A stretch of DNA of 64,000 nt. Source: Natronoarchaeum rubrum (GTDB lineage Archaea > Halobacteriota > Halobacteria > Halobacteriales > Natronoarchaeaceae). Shown here piece by piece: positions 51,964 to 60,217 of this stretch. The position numbers and the translations under genes were made by a program. The number at the start of each line of letters is the position of its first letter. Within the stretch, counting starts at the first letter, position 1. Location: contig NZ_JANHDP010000002.1 in assembly GCF_024494695.1 (NCBI RefSeq), forward strand, positions 248,001 through 312,000. Direction: 5' to 3'. Below the pieces are notes generated by a model. The model was not told the origin of the DNA and did no database searches. It saw nothing but the letters and a program-made list of their open reading frames with translations.

Positions 51964-52496
51964 GGTGGTCGTTCCACCTCTCCGAGTCGGTTCTGGCGGC
52001 TCTGATGAACGTGGTAAGCTGCGGACCCGGCGAACACCACGAGCACCATCGCGGCCCAGCCCACCGCCGGTACGAGGTCAGTCGGAAGAACCTCCACCCA
52101 CACGCCGGCGAGCACGAGCATGCCGACCGCCGACAGCCCGAGGTAGTACTCGCCCCAGGGGATCGAGTCGCCCGGAACGACGTCCATGTACACCTCCATC
52201 TGCTCGGCTTCGTCGGTCAGCGTCACCTCCGAGCCGTCGAACTCGATCATCCCGCTGTCGGACAGCGTCGGGAGGTGGGTTTGCTGGAGCGACGTGTACA
52301 CCCGCTTGCGCTCGGCCGACGTCAGCTCCTCGACGGGCTTGTCCTGCTCCCAGGCGGCGACCTGTTCGGCGACGTCCGAGAGCGACACGGCCTCGTCCTG
52401 CTGCTTGCAAAAGTGGATGGCGTACCGGCGGCGATGGTTGCTCAGCAGATCGAAAATCTCACCCCGGCCCGGCGTCTCTTCGCTGCTGGTTGCCAT
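51960..52496 (-). CDS. wHTH regulator with two membrane helices (DUF7344-like)
   Basis: 178 aa. N-terminal winged helix (GEIFDLLSNHRRRYAIHFCKQQDEAVSLSDVAEQVAAWE...KRVYTSLQQTHLPTLSDSGMIEFDG). Two C-terminal membrane spans (about 118-138 and 143-160). This is a common haloarchaeal regulator class. It precedes and overlaps (4 nt) the beta-helix gene, so it likely controls that gene or the wider locus. Confidence 0.85.
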   Translation of the reverse strand: MATSSEETPGRGEIFDLLSNHRRRYAIHFCKQQDEAVSLSDVAEQVAAWEQDKPVEELTSAERKRVYTSLQQTHLPTLSDSGMIEFDGSEVTLTDEAEQMEVYMDVVPGDSIPWGEYYLGLSAVGMLVLAGVWVEVLPTDLVPAVGWAAMVLVVFAGSAAYHVHQSRQNRLGEVERPP

Positions 52497-52563
52497 CGTC
52501 TAACTGTTCAATTACTGTCGTCGAACCTGCAAAACACTTTCGGGTTTTAGACTGCGACGGGCG

Positions 52564-53082
52564 TCAACCCCTGCAATCGTACTGGATCGCGTCCACGGTC
52601 GTCGTCGCGCCGGCGATCGACGCGTTCTGGCTCGTCGCGCTCATCTCGAAGGTTATCGTGGCGGTCCCTGTCCCGTCGCTGTTGTCGGCACAGCCGATTT
52701 CGACCGCCCCGTTCCGGCCCTCCGCGAGCTGCGACGGTTGGGCTGTTATCTCGAACGTTCCTGCGGTCGCTCCCTCGACTCCCGAGATTTCGACCTGAAC
52801 GGACGTATAGTCCTCTACGTAGCGGTTTTGAAGAGTCGACGTCTCTTGGTTGATCGTGCCGAAGCATCCGAAGAACGGGATCCAGCAGTCCGTCACTTCG
52901 CCGCCGTTCGTCCTATCGTCGTACGTCTCCTCGACCGCGAGATACGCCGCGCTCTGGGACGCAACCTCGACCGAGACGCCGCGATCGGCGTCGACCTGGT
53001 CGAACCCGCCGGTCTGGACGCCGGCGACGAGCAGGCCGGCGACGATCAGTGCCGCACCCAGCAGAGCAACGCGTCGAGCCAT
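52564..53082 (-). CDS. Small exported DUF1102/camelysin-like protein
   Basis: 172 aa. Signal peptide (VALLGAALIVAGLLVAG), then the shared GGFDQVDADRGVSVEVASQSAAYLAV start of the mature chain. Strand-rich C-terminal half ends in SIAGATTTVDAIQYDCRG. The end resembles the end of the N-domain of the beta-helix protein (TIEGATITVDVDYQCTG), so the two are paralogous. Contains five Cys, possibly disulfide-bonded. Confidence 0.75.
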   Translation of the reverse strand: MARRVALLGAALIVAGLLVAGVQTGGFDQVDADRGVSVEVASQSAAYLAVEETYDDRTNGGEVTDCWIPFFGCFGTINQETSTLQNRYVEDYTSVQVEISGVEGATAGTFEITAQPSQLAEGRNGAVEIGCADNSDGTGTATITFEMSATSQNASIAGATTTVDAIQYDCRG

Positions 53083-53233
53083 TCGGTTCGTCTCGATTAC
53101 AACCCCTCTCCTCAGTCACAAAAATATTACTGAGGTGGGATGTGTTTACCTTCATCCATCGATTCTGAGTAATACTTATCGGAGAGCAAAATAATTGGAA
53201 ACCCGAACGGTTCGATTCACCGCCCCGACACAC

Positions 53234-53788
53234 ATGAAACGTCGCACGCTACTGGCTGGCATCGGAACGACGGTTCTCGGCGCCAGCTACGCCTTCGACA
53301 CCGGCGCGTTCGGTCGGACCGAAGCCGAACGGCAGGTGTCGATATCGACGTCAAGCGACGCCGACGCGTACCTCCGACTGACCCCTGGCCCCGGCGACAC
53401 CGCCGGGTTCGTTTCGCAGAATGGTGACGGCGTTGTCTCGGTAGCGATCGGACAGGTCGACAACAGTGTGGGCGATCCCGCTCAGGGTGCGAACCCTGGC
53501 GTCGTCACGGCGTTCAAGAAACTCCTGCGGATCGGCAACTACGGCACCGATCCGGTCGCCGTCTCGGCGACGCTCCCGCCGAACGGCGGCGTCGCGCTGA
53601 TGACCGCCTACGACGGCCCCGACGCCATCGACACGCTCGACGAGCCGGGCGTCGAACTGTCGCTCGCTCCCGGCGAGAGCGGGCTGGCCGGTCTCGCGAT
53701 CGATACCGGGTACGGCACCGACGAGATCCCCGGGACGATCGGCGACTCGGGCGATGTCGAGATTACGATCACTGCGCAGGCCGAGTGA
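53234..53788 (+). CDS. Exported DUF1102/camelysin-like protein
   Basis: 184 aa from ATG 53234. N-terminal KRRTLLAGIGTTVLGASYAF signal (Tat-like twin Arg), then TGAFGRTEAERQVSISTSSDADAYLRLTP, the same G-A-F..V/T..A-x-R motif as its neighbours. The rest is beta-rich (IGNYGTDPVAVSATLPPNGGVALMTAY; ETTITAQAE-like end). It lies divergent from the 52564 gene and probably shares its promoter region. Confidence 0.82.
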   Translation: MKRRTLLAGIGTTVLGASYAFDTGAFGRTEAERQVSISTSSDADAYLRLTPGPGDTAGFVSQNGDGVVSVAIGQVDNSVGDPAQGANPGVVTAFKKLLRIGNYGTDPVAVSATLPPNGGVALMTAYDGPDAIDTLDEPGVELSLAPGESGLAGLAIDTGYGTDEIPGTIGDSGDVEITITAQAE

Positions 53789-53998
53789 CGCCCTCTATCG
53801 GCATATATTTCCTCTTTTCACGGTCTTCGGGCACCGTCTCCGGTCCGGATTGCCGCTTCAAGCTCACCTTTCCAGGCCTCAAGACGGCCTTTCTCGGCTC
53901 CAAGCGCCCCAATACAAAGTGGGTGGGGTTCCACTGGTGTTCCAAGGCGCGGTAGCCACACCCTGTGGACTGCTCGCGCGCAGTAAGAGACGATTACC

Positions 53999-54505
53999 AT
54001 GAGAATGAATCGACGCAACGTACTGGCTGGGATCGGCGCACTGACTGCTGGCGGCGGAGCTATCTTCGGCTCGGGGGCGTTCTCCTCGGTCGAGGCGACG
54101 CGGAACGCGAGGTTCAGCGTGGCGGCAGACTCAAGCGCTGAAATCGGTTTCGAGGGAGACGGCGACTACATCACGACGGTTTCAAGCTCCAACGGCAACC
54201 AAGTGATTGAGTTCGACTTTCAGAATCTGAACGACAAGGCCACGACGACATTCACTGGCTTGCTGACGATTACGAACAATGCTTCTGACGGCAATGAAGT
54301 GACCGTGTACATCGAAAACTCCGGTGAAGTGGGGAACTCGGTTGACTTCGAGTACGATGAGAGTTCGATTGTCGGTGCCGATAGCACCGCAGGCACAGCG
54401 ATCACCAACGGAAGCTCGATCGATGTCGACGTCGTCTTCGACACGACCGCGGGCGATCCGTCGACCGTAGATAGCGTCACGATCCACGCTGAGGACACCG
54501 CCTGA
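53999..54505 (+). CDS. Exported DUF1102/camelysin-like protein, lower GC
   Basis: 168 aa from ATG 53999 (or ATG 54005). Signal NRRNVLAGIGALTAGGGAIFG, then SGAFSSVEATRNARFSVAADSSAEIGFEG. The middle (FDFQNLNDKATTTFTGLLTITNNASDGNEVTVYIEN) resembles the camelysin/TasA strand pattern and also matches the first part of the 54581 protein (RLNDRATTTANDVFTITN). The gene is more AT-rich than its neighbours (codons such as AAT, ATT, GAT, ACA), suggesting more recent arrival or relaxed selection. Confidence 0.82.
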   Translation: MRMNRRNVLAGIGALTAGGGAIFGSGAFSSVEATRNARFSVAADSSAEIGFEGDGDYITTVSSSNGNQVIEFDFQNLNDKATTTFTGLLTITNNASDGNEVTVYIENSGEVGNSVDFEYDESSIVGADSTAGTAITNGSSIDVDVVFDTTAGDPSTVDSVTIHAEDTA

Positions 54506-54580
54506 TCACGCTCAAACTCGCGGTCGATATCCGGATCGACGTTCGATAGGATGGCGCCGGCCGTATTCACGATTTCAGGC

Positions 54581-55729
54581 ATGAACCGGATATCCATCGT
54601 ACTTGTCGTGCTCGCCGCGCTCTTCCTTGCAGTCCCCACCATGGCGGCTACCATGGACGAGGACCGCGCGGGCGACCTCTCGCTCTCTCCTGGTGACTCG
54701 AACGGCGGATACGCCGACATCGACGCCGATGGACAGCTCTCGGTCGAGATGGACCGGCTCAACGATCGGGCGACCACCACCGCCAACGACGTGTTCACGA
54801 TCACGAACACCGACGACGAGGACGCGCGCGTGTGGGTCGAGCACGATCTGGAGGGGACGACGATATACCGCGGCGACCCGAGCAACCCCGTCGAGAGCCG
54901 CAGCGCCGCCTTCGACCTCGACGCGGGCGAGACGGCGTCGCTCGGCGTCCGGGCCGATACGCGGGACGCCGACGTCGAGCCGGGCGATCTCACGATCCGC
55001 GCCGAGGGCGACGACGGGCCGGACTTCGCGGTCACCGACGTCGAAATCGAAGGGCTCGACGCGAACGGCTCGATCGCGGTCGGCGAGTCGATCCGGATCA
55101 CCGCGACGGTCGCGAACCGAGGGACGGAGGGCGGCACTCACTCGGCCGATCTGCTCGTCGACGGCGTCGAGGTCTCCCAGCGCGCGGTGTACGTCCCGGC
55201 GGGCGAGCGCCGGACCGTGACGTTCGAGCGGACGTTCAAGCGGCCGGGCGAGTACGAGGTCGGCGTCGATCGCACACCCGGCGGGACGGTCACCGTCAGG
55301 GAGCCGCCTGCGGGGGACGCCGCGTTCGAGGTACGCGACCCGTCGCTCGCGTCGGCGTCGATCGCGCCCGGCGAGACCGTCGACGTGACCGCGACGATCG
55401 AAAACACCGGCGGGTCGACCGGCGAGTTCACCGCCGAGTTGGCCGTCGGAGGCACCGTTCTCGAAACCCGAACCGTTCGCCTCGGTCCCGGCGAGACGAC
55501 GACGATCACGTTCACGCGCACGTTCGATCGCCCCGGTCGCTACGAGATCGCGATCAGCGGCGCGTCGGCGGGCGAGCTCGACGTGTCCTCGTCGGGCGGA
55601 GGCGGGGTCGAGGCGGTCGAACAGCAGCTTCGATCTCCGGCGACCGGCGTGGTCGGGCTCTCCTTCGTCGCGGGCGCGTTGCTGGTCAGTCGGCGCAACC
55701 CTCGGGAACTGCTCGCCTTGCTCCGATGA
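54581..55729 (+). CDS. Exported protein with DUF1102-like domain and two CARDB/Ig-like domains
   Basis: 382 aa from ATG 54581. Signal peptide (ISIVLVVLAALFLAVPTMAA). Residues about 25-150 resemble the DUF1102/TasA-like domain of the 53999 protein (RLNDRATTTANDVFTITNTDDEDARVWVEH). Two CARDB-like domains follow (SIAVGESIRITATVANRGTEGGTHSADLLVDG; SIAPGETVDVTATIENTGGSTGEFTAELAVGG). A C-terminal membrane helix (GVVGLSFVAGALLVS) plus basic tail (RRNPRELLALLR) anchors it. It probably displays the domains on the outer face. Confidence 0.82.
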   Translation: MNRISIVLVVLAALFLAVPTMAATMDEDRAGDLSLSPGDSNGGYADIDADGQLSVEMDRLNDRATTTANDVFTITNTDDEDARVWVEHDLEGTTIYRGDPSNPVESRSAAFDLDAGETASLGVRADTRDADVEPGDLTIRAEGDDGPDFAVTDVEIEGLDANGSIAVGESIRITATVANRGTEGGTHSADLLVDGVEVSQRAVYVPAGERRTVTFERTFKRPGEYEVGVDRTPGGTVTVREPPAGDAAFEVRDPSLASASIAPGETVDVTATIENTGGSTGEFTAELAVGGTVLETRTVRLGPGETTTITFTRTFDRPGRYEIAISGASAGELDVSSSGGGGVEAVEQQLRSPATGVVGLSFVAGALLVSRRNPRELLALLR

Positions 55730-55873
55730 TCCGATCGAGCGGGTTTCCGGCCCGAGGATGTCGATTTCGTCGTCCGACCGGTCGGGAGGTAGATATTTCC
55801 GGATCGGCCGCCCAGGTGACGGTGACGTGAGTATCGCATCGAAATCGTCGCAGTCCCGGTTCTCGCCACGGCC

Positions 55874-57040
55874 ATGAGACTCGGGAGCTACGCGAAGGGC
55901 GCCGCGGCGACGCTGCTGCTCGTCGCCGTCGCGGCGCTCGTCGTCGGCCAGCTGCTGGGCCAGCCGATCCTGCTGGGCTACGTCGCGACCGACAGCATGG
56001 AGCCGACGATGGACGCCGGCGACGGGTTCGTCGCGGTCCCTTCGCCGCTGGCCGGCGACGTCTCGGAGGGCGACGTCGTCGTCTTCGAGGCCGAACAGCT
56101 CCACGGCGGCGGGCTGACGACCCACCGCGTCGTCGGCGAGACCGACCGCGGCTACGTGACGCGGGGTGACGCGAACCCCTTCACCGACCAGGACGGCGGG
56201 GAGCCGCCGGTGAGCGAGCAGCAAATCGTCGCCGAGGCGCTCCAGATCAACGGCGAGGTCGTCGTGATTCCGCACCTCGGGACCGCGGTAATGGGAATCC
56301 AGTCGGGCGTTTCGGGCGCCCAGTCGACGCTCGCCGGCGCGGTCGGCGTCGGCGGCGGGCTCGGCAGCTCGCAGGTCGGCGGCCTGCTGGTCACGCTCGG
56401 CCTCATCTTCCTCGGCGTCGCGGCGGTGTCGGGCGCCCGCGGCGGCGGGGTTCGAGACCTCGCGCGGTCGACCGACCGTCCGGGAGTCGTGGCCGCGTGG
56501 TCAGTCGCGGGCACCGTCGCGATCTTGGTCGTCCTGTTCGCAACCGCGGCGATGGTCGTTCCCTCCGGAGTCACGGAGTACGGCATCGTCAGCGCCGAAC
56601 AACCCGGCGACGATCCGCTGGTGGTCGAGACCGGCGGCACCTCGACCGTCGAGTACCGCGTCACCAACGACGGGGTCGTGCCGGTCGTCGTCTTCCTCGA
56701 GACCGGCGAGGGCACCGCCGTCGAGCCCGACAGGCTCCGAGTCGGCGCCGGCGGCGAGGTCGAGGCCAGCGTCACCCTGAGCGCCCCGGAAAGCGAAGGC
56801 AGGTACGACCGCCGGGTCACCCAGCGGCGCTACCTGCTCGTGCTCCCGCCCGGACTCATCGCCGCGCTGCACGCGGTCCACCCCACGCTCGCGCTACTCG
56901 CGATCGACGCCGTCGTCGTCGGCGTCGTGCTGTCGATCGCCGTCGCGCTCTTTGGCACCGGAGACCTCCGACTGCGATCGGGCGCCGATCACGTCGCCCT
57001 GTCGGCCAGACTTCGGCGCAAGCTCCGCAAGTGGCTGTAG
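55874..57040 (+). CDS. SipW-like signal peptidase I with long C-terminal membrane extension
   Basis: 388 aa from ATG 55874. N-terminal membrane helix, then the catalytic Ser41 in ATDSMEPTM and His84 in LTTHRVVGET, with RGDANPFTDQD supplying the acidic residue of the Ser-His-Asp archaeal/ER type. Residues about 150-388 add three more membrane helices and an Ig-like exterior segment (VVETGGTSTVEYRVTNDGVVPVVVFLETGE). Most archaeal signal peptidases end near residue 220-250, so the extension is distinctive. Its location after four exported fibre-like proteins suggests a dedicated processing enzyme, as SipW is for TasA. Confidence 0.88.
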   Translation: MRLGSYAKGAAATLLLVAVAALVVGQLLGQPILLGYVATDSMEPTMDAGDGFVAVPSPLAGDVSEGDVVVFEAEQLHGGGLTTHRVVGETDRGYVTRGDANPFTDQDGGEPPVSEQQIVAEALQINGEVVVIPHLGTAVMGIQSGVSGAQSTLAGAVGVGGGLGSSQVGGLLVTLGLIFLGVAAVSGARGGGVRDLARSTDRPGVVAAWSVAGTVAILVVLFATAAMVVPSGVTEYGIVSAEQPGDDPLVVETGGTSTVEYRVTNDGVVPVVVFLETGEGTAVEPDRLRVGAGGEVEASVTLSAPESEGRYDRRVTQRRYLLVLPPGLIAALHAVHPTLALLAIDAVVVGVVLSIAVALFGTGDLRLRSGADHVALSARLRRKLRKWL

Positions 57041-57271
57041 GTGGTCCGTTTCGGGCACTCGTTCGGTATTATTATTGTGATCGCGCGCAGTTACATCGAT
57101 AGTTCTACGCATGCAATCGCGAATCCGGCCTCCTGCCTCGGCTCCGTCGCGCTGTGGTCGCCGACCCACGGGACGCCGGCGTTCGCAGCCGCGGCGACGT
57201 GACGCCGATTCGACTGCGGCGTCCCGTTTCGGTATCCGGAGCGACGCCGAAGCGACGGGGTGGGATCGGGC

Positions 57272-58504
57272 GTGACGGACGACCCTCGATTCCAACTGTT
57301 GATCGCCCGGTACGGCCGGAGTCTGGCGATCGCGCTCGTCGTCGTGGGCGCGCTGTTGTTGCTGGTCGGCGGCTGGATCGCGCTCACGCCGCCGACGACG
57401 ACCGCGACCGAGCAGCGGACCGCGGCGACGGCCTCGACGGGCGTCGACACCGCCGCGAACGTCACCGGTGACAGCGACCTCTGGGAGCGGGGGACGGAGC
57501 TGCGCAACAATCCCGTCTACCTGACGAACGCCTCGCCCACCCTCGTCGTCGAACCTCGAACCGAGGTTCCCTCGGGCTCGTCGGTCACCCAGACGGTGCG
57601 GCTTCAGATCACGGCGACTCGCGACGACGAGGTGTTCTGGACCTCGACCGAGCAACTCGTCGCGGAGTCCGAGACCGTCGAGAACGGGACCGCGATCGCC
57701 CGGACCCAGATCGACGCCCGCGAACTCGAAGCGCGGCTCGCGACCCTTCGGGAGCGACTCGCCGGCGTCGGTTCCGTGCAGGCGTCGCTCCAACTGGCCG
57801 TCGAGTACGATACCGGCCGGTACGCCGGCCGGCTCGAATCGTCCGCGCCCCTGACGGTGACCGACCGGGCGTACTGGCTCGGGGGCGAACTCTCGGACTC
57901 CCAGCCACACTACGCCACGACCACCCGGCAGGTGACCCACTCGCCGAACTGGCTCGCGGTGCTGCTCGCGACGCTGCTGGCTGCGCTGTCGCTGACCGGC
58001 GCCTGGACGGTGTTTGCGACCCGGCCCGAGGAGCTAGACGTCGACGCGATCAGGCAGGAGCGGCACCGCCGGAAGTACGCCGACTGGATCTCGAAAGGCT
58101 CGATCCCGATGTGGGTCGGACAGAACTACGTCGAACTCGACACCCTGGAGGACGTCGTCGACGTCGCCATCGACACCCAAGAACGGGTCGTCCACGACAC
58201 GCGCCGGGACCTGTTCGCGGTGATCAGCGAGGACGTCGTCTACTACTACTCCAAGAGCGGCGACTGGGACCAGTCCTCCTGGCCCCGCATGGAGCTGTCC
58301 GGACAAACTGAAGAGGACACGGTCGACGTCGACGGCACGCTGTCGGAGGGGCTCGGCGACCTGCCCGGAAGCGGCGAGCTGTCGGGTGGCTCCGACGACG
58401 GGCCGGATGTGGAGCCCAACGACGGACCGGCTGACGAGGGATCGGACGAGTCATCGGGTAACGGCCCCAGCGACTGGGACGACGACGTCTGGAGAGGACT
58501 CTGA
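57272..58504 (+). CDS. DUF5305-like membrane protein
   Basis: 410 aa from GTG 57272 (an in-frame GTG 12 nt upstream is also possible). Membrane helix near residues 17-38 (SLAIALVVVGALLLLVGGWIAL), an extracellular strand-rich domain (VVEPRTEVPSGSSVTQTVRLQITATR), a second membrane helix (WLAVLLATLLAALSLTGAW), and a cytosolic acidic tail (about 280-410). The pattern is that of DUF5305, which often sits next to SipW-like genes. It closes the surface locus. Function unknown. Confidence 0.78.
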   Translation: MTDDPRFQLLIARYGRSLAIALVVVGALLLLVGGWIALTPPTTTATEQRTAATASTGVDTAANVTGDSDLWERGTELRNNPVYLTNASPTLVVEPRTEVPSGSSVTQTVRLQITATRDDEVFWTSTEQLVAESETVENGTAIARTQIDARELEARLATLRERLAGVGSVQASLQLAVEYDTGRYAGRLESSAPLTVTDRAYWLGGELSDSQPHYATTTRQVTHSPNWLAVLLATLLAALSLTGAWTVFATRPEELDVDAIRQERHRRKYADWISKGSIPMWVGQNYVELDTLEDVVDVAIDTQERVVHDTRRDLFAVISEDVVYYYSKSGDWDQSSWPRMELSGQTEEDTVDVDGTLSEGLGDLPGSGELSGGSDDGPDVEPNDGPADEGSDESSGNGPSDWDDDVWRGL

Positions 58505-58531
58505 CGGCGTCGAAAAAGCAATCGCGGTCGG

Positions 58532-59707
58532 CTAGCAGTTCCGCGCGTCGTCGACCAGCTGTTGTCCCTCCTCGCGTTTCCTCTGCGCTCGGACCAGATT
58601 GCCGCCGTCGGCGGCGGCAGCGGCTTCTTCTAGGGCGTCGGCCGCCTCGACGAGGTGACCGCTACGACAATCGGCGGTGTCAAACCGTTCGTCGAACTCC
58701 CCTTCGGGTTTCGGCTTCGTGTCGAACGTCGCAGCGGCGTCCTCGAACGCCGTTCCCGCGGCGGCGAACGACTCCTCGGCGGCGGCGTACTCCTCGTTTC
58801 TGGACTGCTGTTGTCCGGTCTTGAGATTGTCCATTCCATCGAGTAACGTCGTGTACCCTCCCGAGAGCGAGACCAGCGAATCGCTCCGTTCGAGTGCCGG
58901 CCCGAACCGCTCGTCGAGCTGCTCGGGCGCCGCTTCTGACCCGCTCTCGAACGTACTTCGGGCCTCACCGAAGTGACCCCGTGCGTCCTCGAAGGCGGTG
59001 CGGGACGCGTCGTAGGCGGCGTCGTCGAACTCCTGCTGGGCGACAGTGACGTCGTCGACGCCGTCGACGAGCTGCTGGTAGCCCAGCGAGAGCCCGTCGA
59101 GTCCCTCGGCGAACCCGACGAGCTCGGAGACGGCGTCTGAGACTCGCTGGACTTCGGCGTCCAGCTCGGTGAGGACGTCCGCGTCGGCGTTCTCGACGGC
59201 CGTTGCGGCGTCGTCGCTCGCCGAGACAGCCGTCGCCAGTGGCTCGCGGCTCTCCTCAAGTGCGTCTTCGATGTTGCCGAGCGCGTCGGGGTCGAACTCC
59301 CCGTCGAGGCCCGACAGTTCCGCGGCGCCGTCGAGCAGCGCGACGAACGCGTCGACGATCGACTCGATCGCGTCGGCGTACGTCCTGGCCTGTGCGATTT
59401 CGGTCTCGAACGAGCCGGAGTCGGCTTCCGCGGCGGCGTCGAGCGCGCCGCGGGCGGTCTCGATCCGCGCTCGGGGCTTGGACGCGTCGAACTCGACGTC
59501 GGAGGGGTTCTGGATGTCGGAGCTGACCGTTCCCAGCGCCAGCGCGGCGGTGTTTAACTCCCCGACGGCGGTGTACAGTTCGTCCATGACCGCGTTCTCC
59601 GGGTCCCGCTCGGGCGTCGACCCGCTCGACAGCGGGTTCGAACAGCCGGCGAGCGACGCGCTCGCGCCGGTCGCCGCGAACGCGGAGATGAAGCGTCGTC
59701 GATCCAT
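58532..59707 (-). CDS. Tat-exported helical lipoprotein
   Basis: 391 aa. Tat motif DRRRFISAF and lipobox LAGC (Cys22) predict lipid anchoring outside the cell. The rest is helix-rich and very acidic, with repeated YQQL/YTTL..G-type segments (GLSLGYQQLVDGVDDVTVAQQEFDDAAYDASRTAFEDA; SLSGGYTTLLDGMDNLKTGQQQSRNEEYAAAEESFAAA), suggesting duplicated helical hairpins. It is divergent from the DUF7511-like gene and convergent with the surface locus. Function unknown. Confidence 0.82.
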   Translation of the reverse strand: MDRRRFISAFAATGASASLAGCSNPLSSGSTPERDPENAVMDELYTAVGELNTAALALGTVSSDIQNPSDVEFDASKPRARIETARGALDAAAEADSGSFETEIAQARTYADAIESIVDAFVALLDGAAELSGLDGEFDPDALGNIEDALEESREPLATAVSASDDAATAVENADADVLTELDAEVQRVSDAVSELVGFAEGLDGLSLGYQQLVDGVDDVTVAQQEFDDAAYDASRTAFEDARGHFGEARSTFESGSEAAPEQLDERFGPALERSDSLVSLSGGYTTLLDGMDNLKTGQQQSRNEEYAAAEESFAAAGTAFEDAAATFDTKPKPEGEFDERFDTADCRSGHLVEAADALEEAAAAADGGNLVRAQRKREEGQQLVDDARNC

Positions 59708-59886
59708 ACCCCTACGGTGCCGTCGAATCCCCTTAACGGTTGTCGCCCAGCCGGTAAGTGTGTATTACTGACGAACGGCGTCGATCGTCGCCCGCGTACC
59801 GGTCGATACCACTACGAAGCCGTACTGTTCGATCCAGTCAACTACTAGTAACGTATTTCCCCGGTCTTCCCGCTGTTCGAAACGAG

Positions 59887-60129
59887 ATGGCCACTGACTC
59901 TCCGTTCGACGGGCCCGCCGACCGAGGCGATCGCGAACCCACCGGAGCGCCGATCGAGGTCGACGGCGCTCGACGCGGAGCGGGCGGCCTTCGTCACGAG
60001 GTCGTTAGCTACCCGGATCGGCCCGACCAGTGTACGATCTTCCCGCCCGAGGCGACCGGCGTGACGCGGATGTCGACGTGGCTGACCGCCGATCGCGGCG
60101 CGTTCGTCGATCTCTCGACTGTGCGGTAG
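59887..60129 (+). CDS. Small conserved haloarchaeal protein (DUF7511-like)
   Basis: 80 aa from ATG 59887. The acidic N-terminus (about 35 residues) is followed by a conserved C-terminal half: EVVSYPDRPDQCTIFPPEATGVTRMSTWLTADRGAFVDLSTVR. This matches my memory of the haloarchaeal DUF7511 family. Function unknown. Confidence 0.75.
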   Translation: MATDSPFDGPADRGDREPTGAPIEVDGARRGAGGLRHEVVSYPDRPDQCTIFPPEATGVTRMSTWLTADRGAFVDLSTVR

Positions 60130-60217
60130 GCGTCGTGACGCCGATGCGTCGGCGATCCGGCGCCCGCGACGGCGCGCCGTCGTGATGCGGCCGCGGCGCC
60201 CGCGAACTGCCGGCCGC

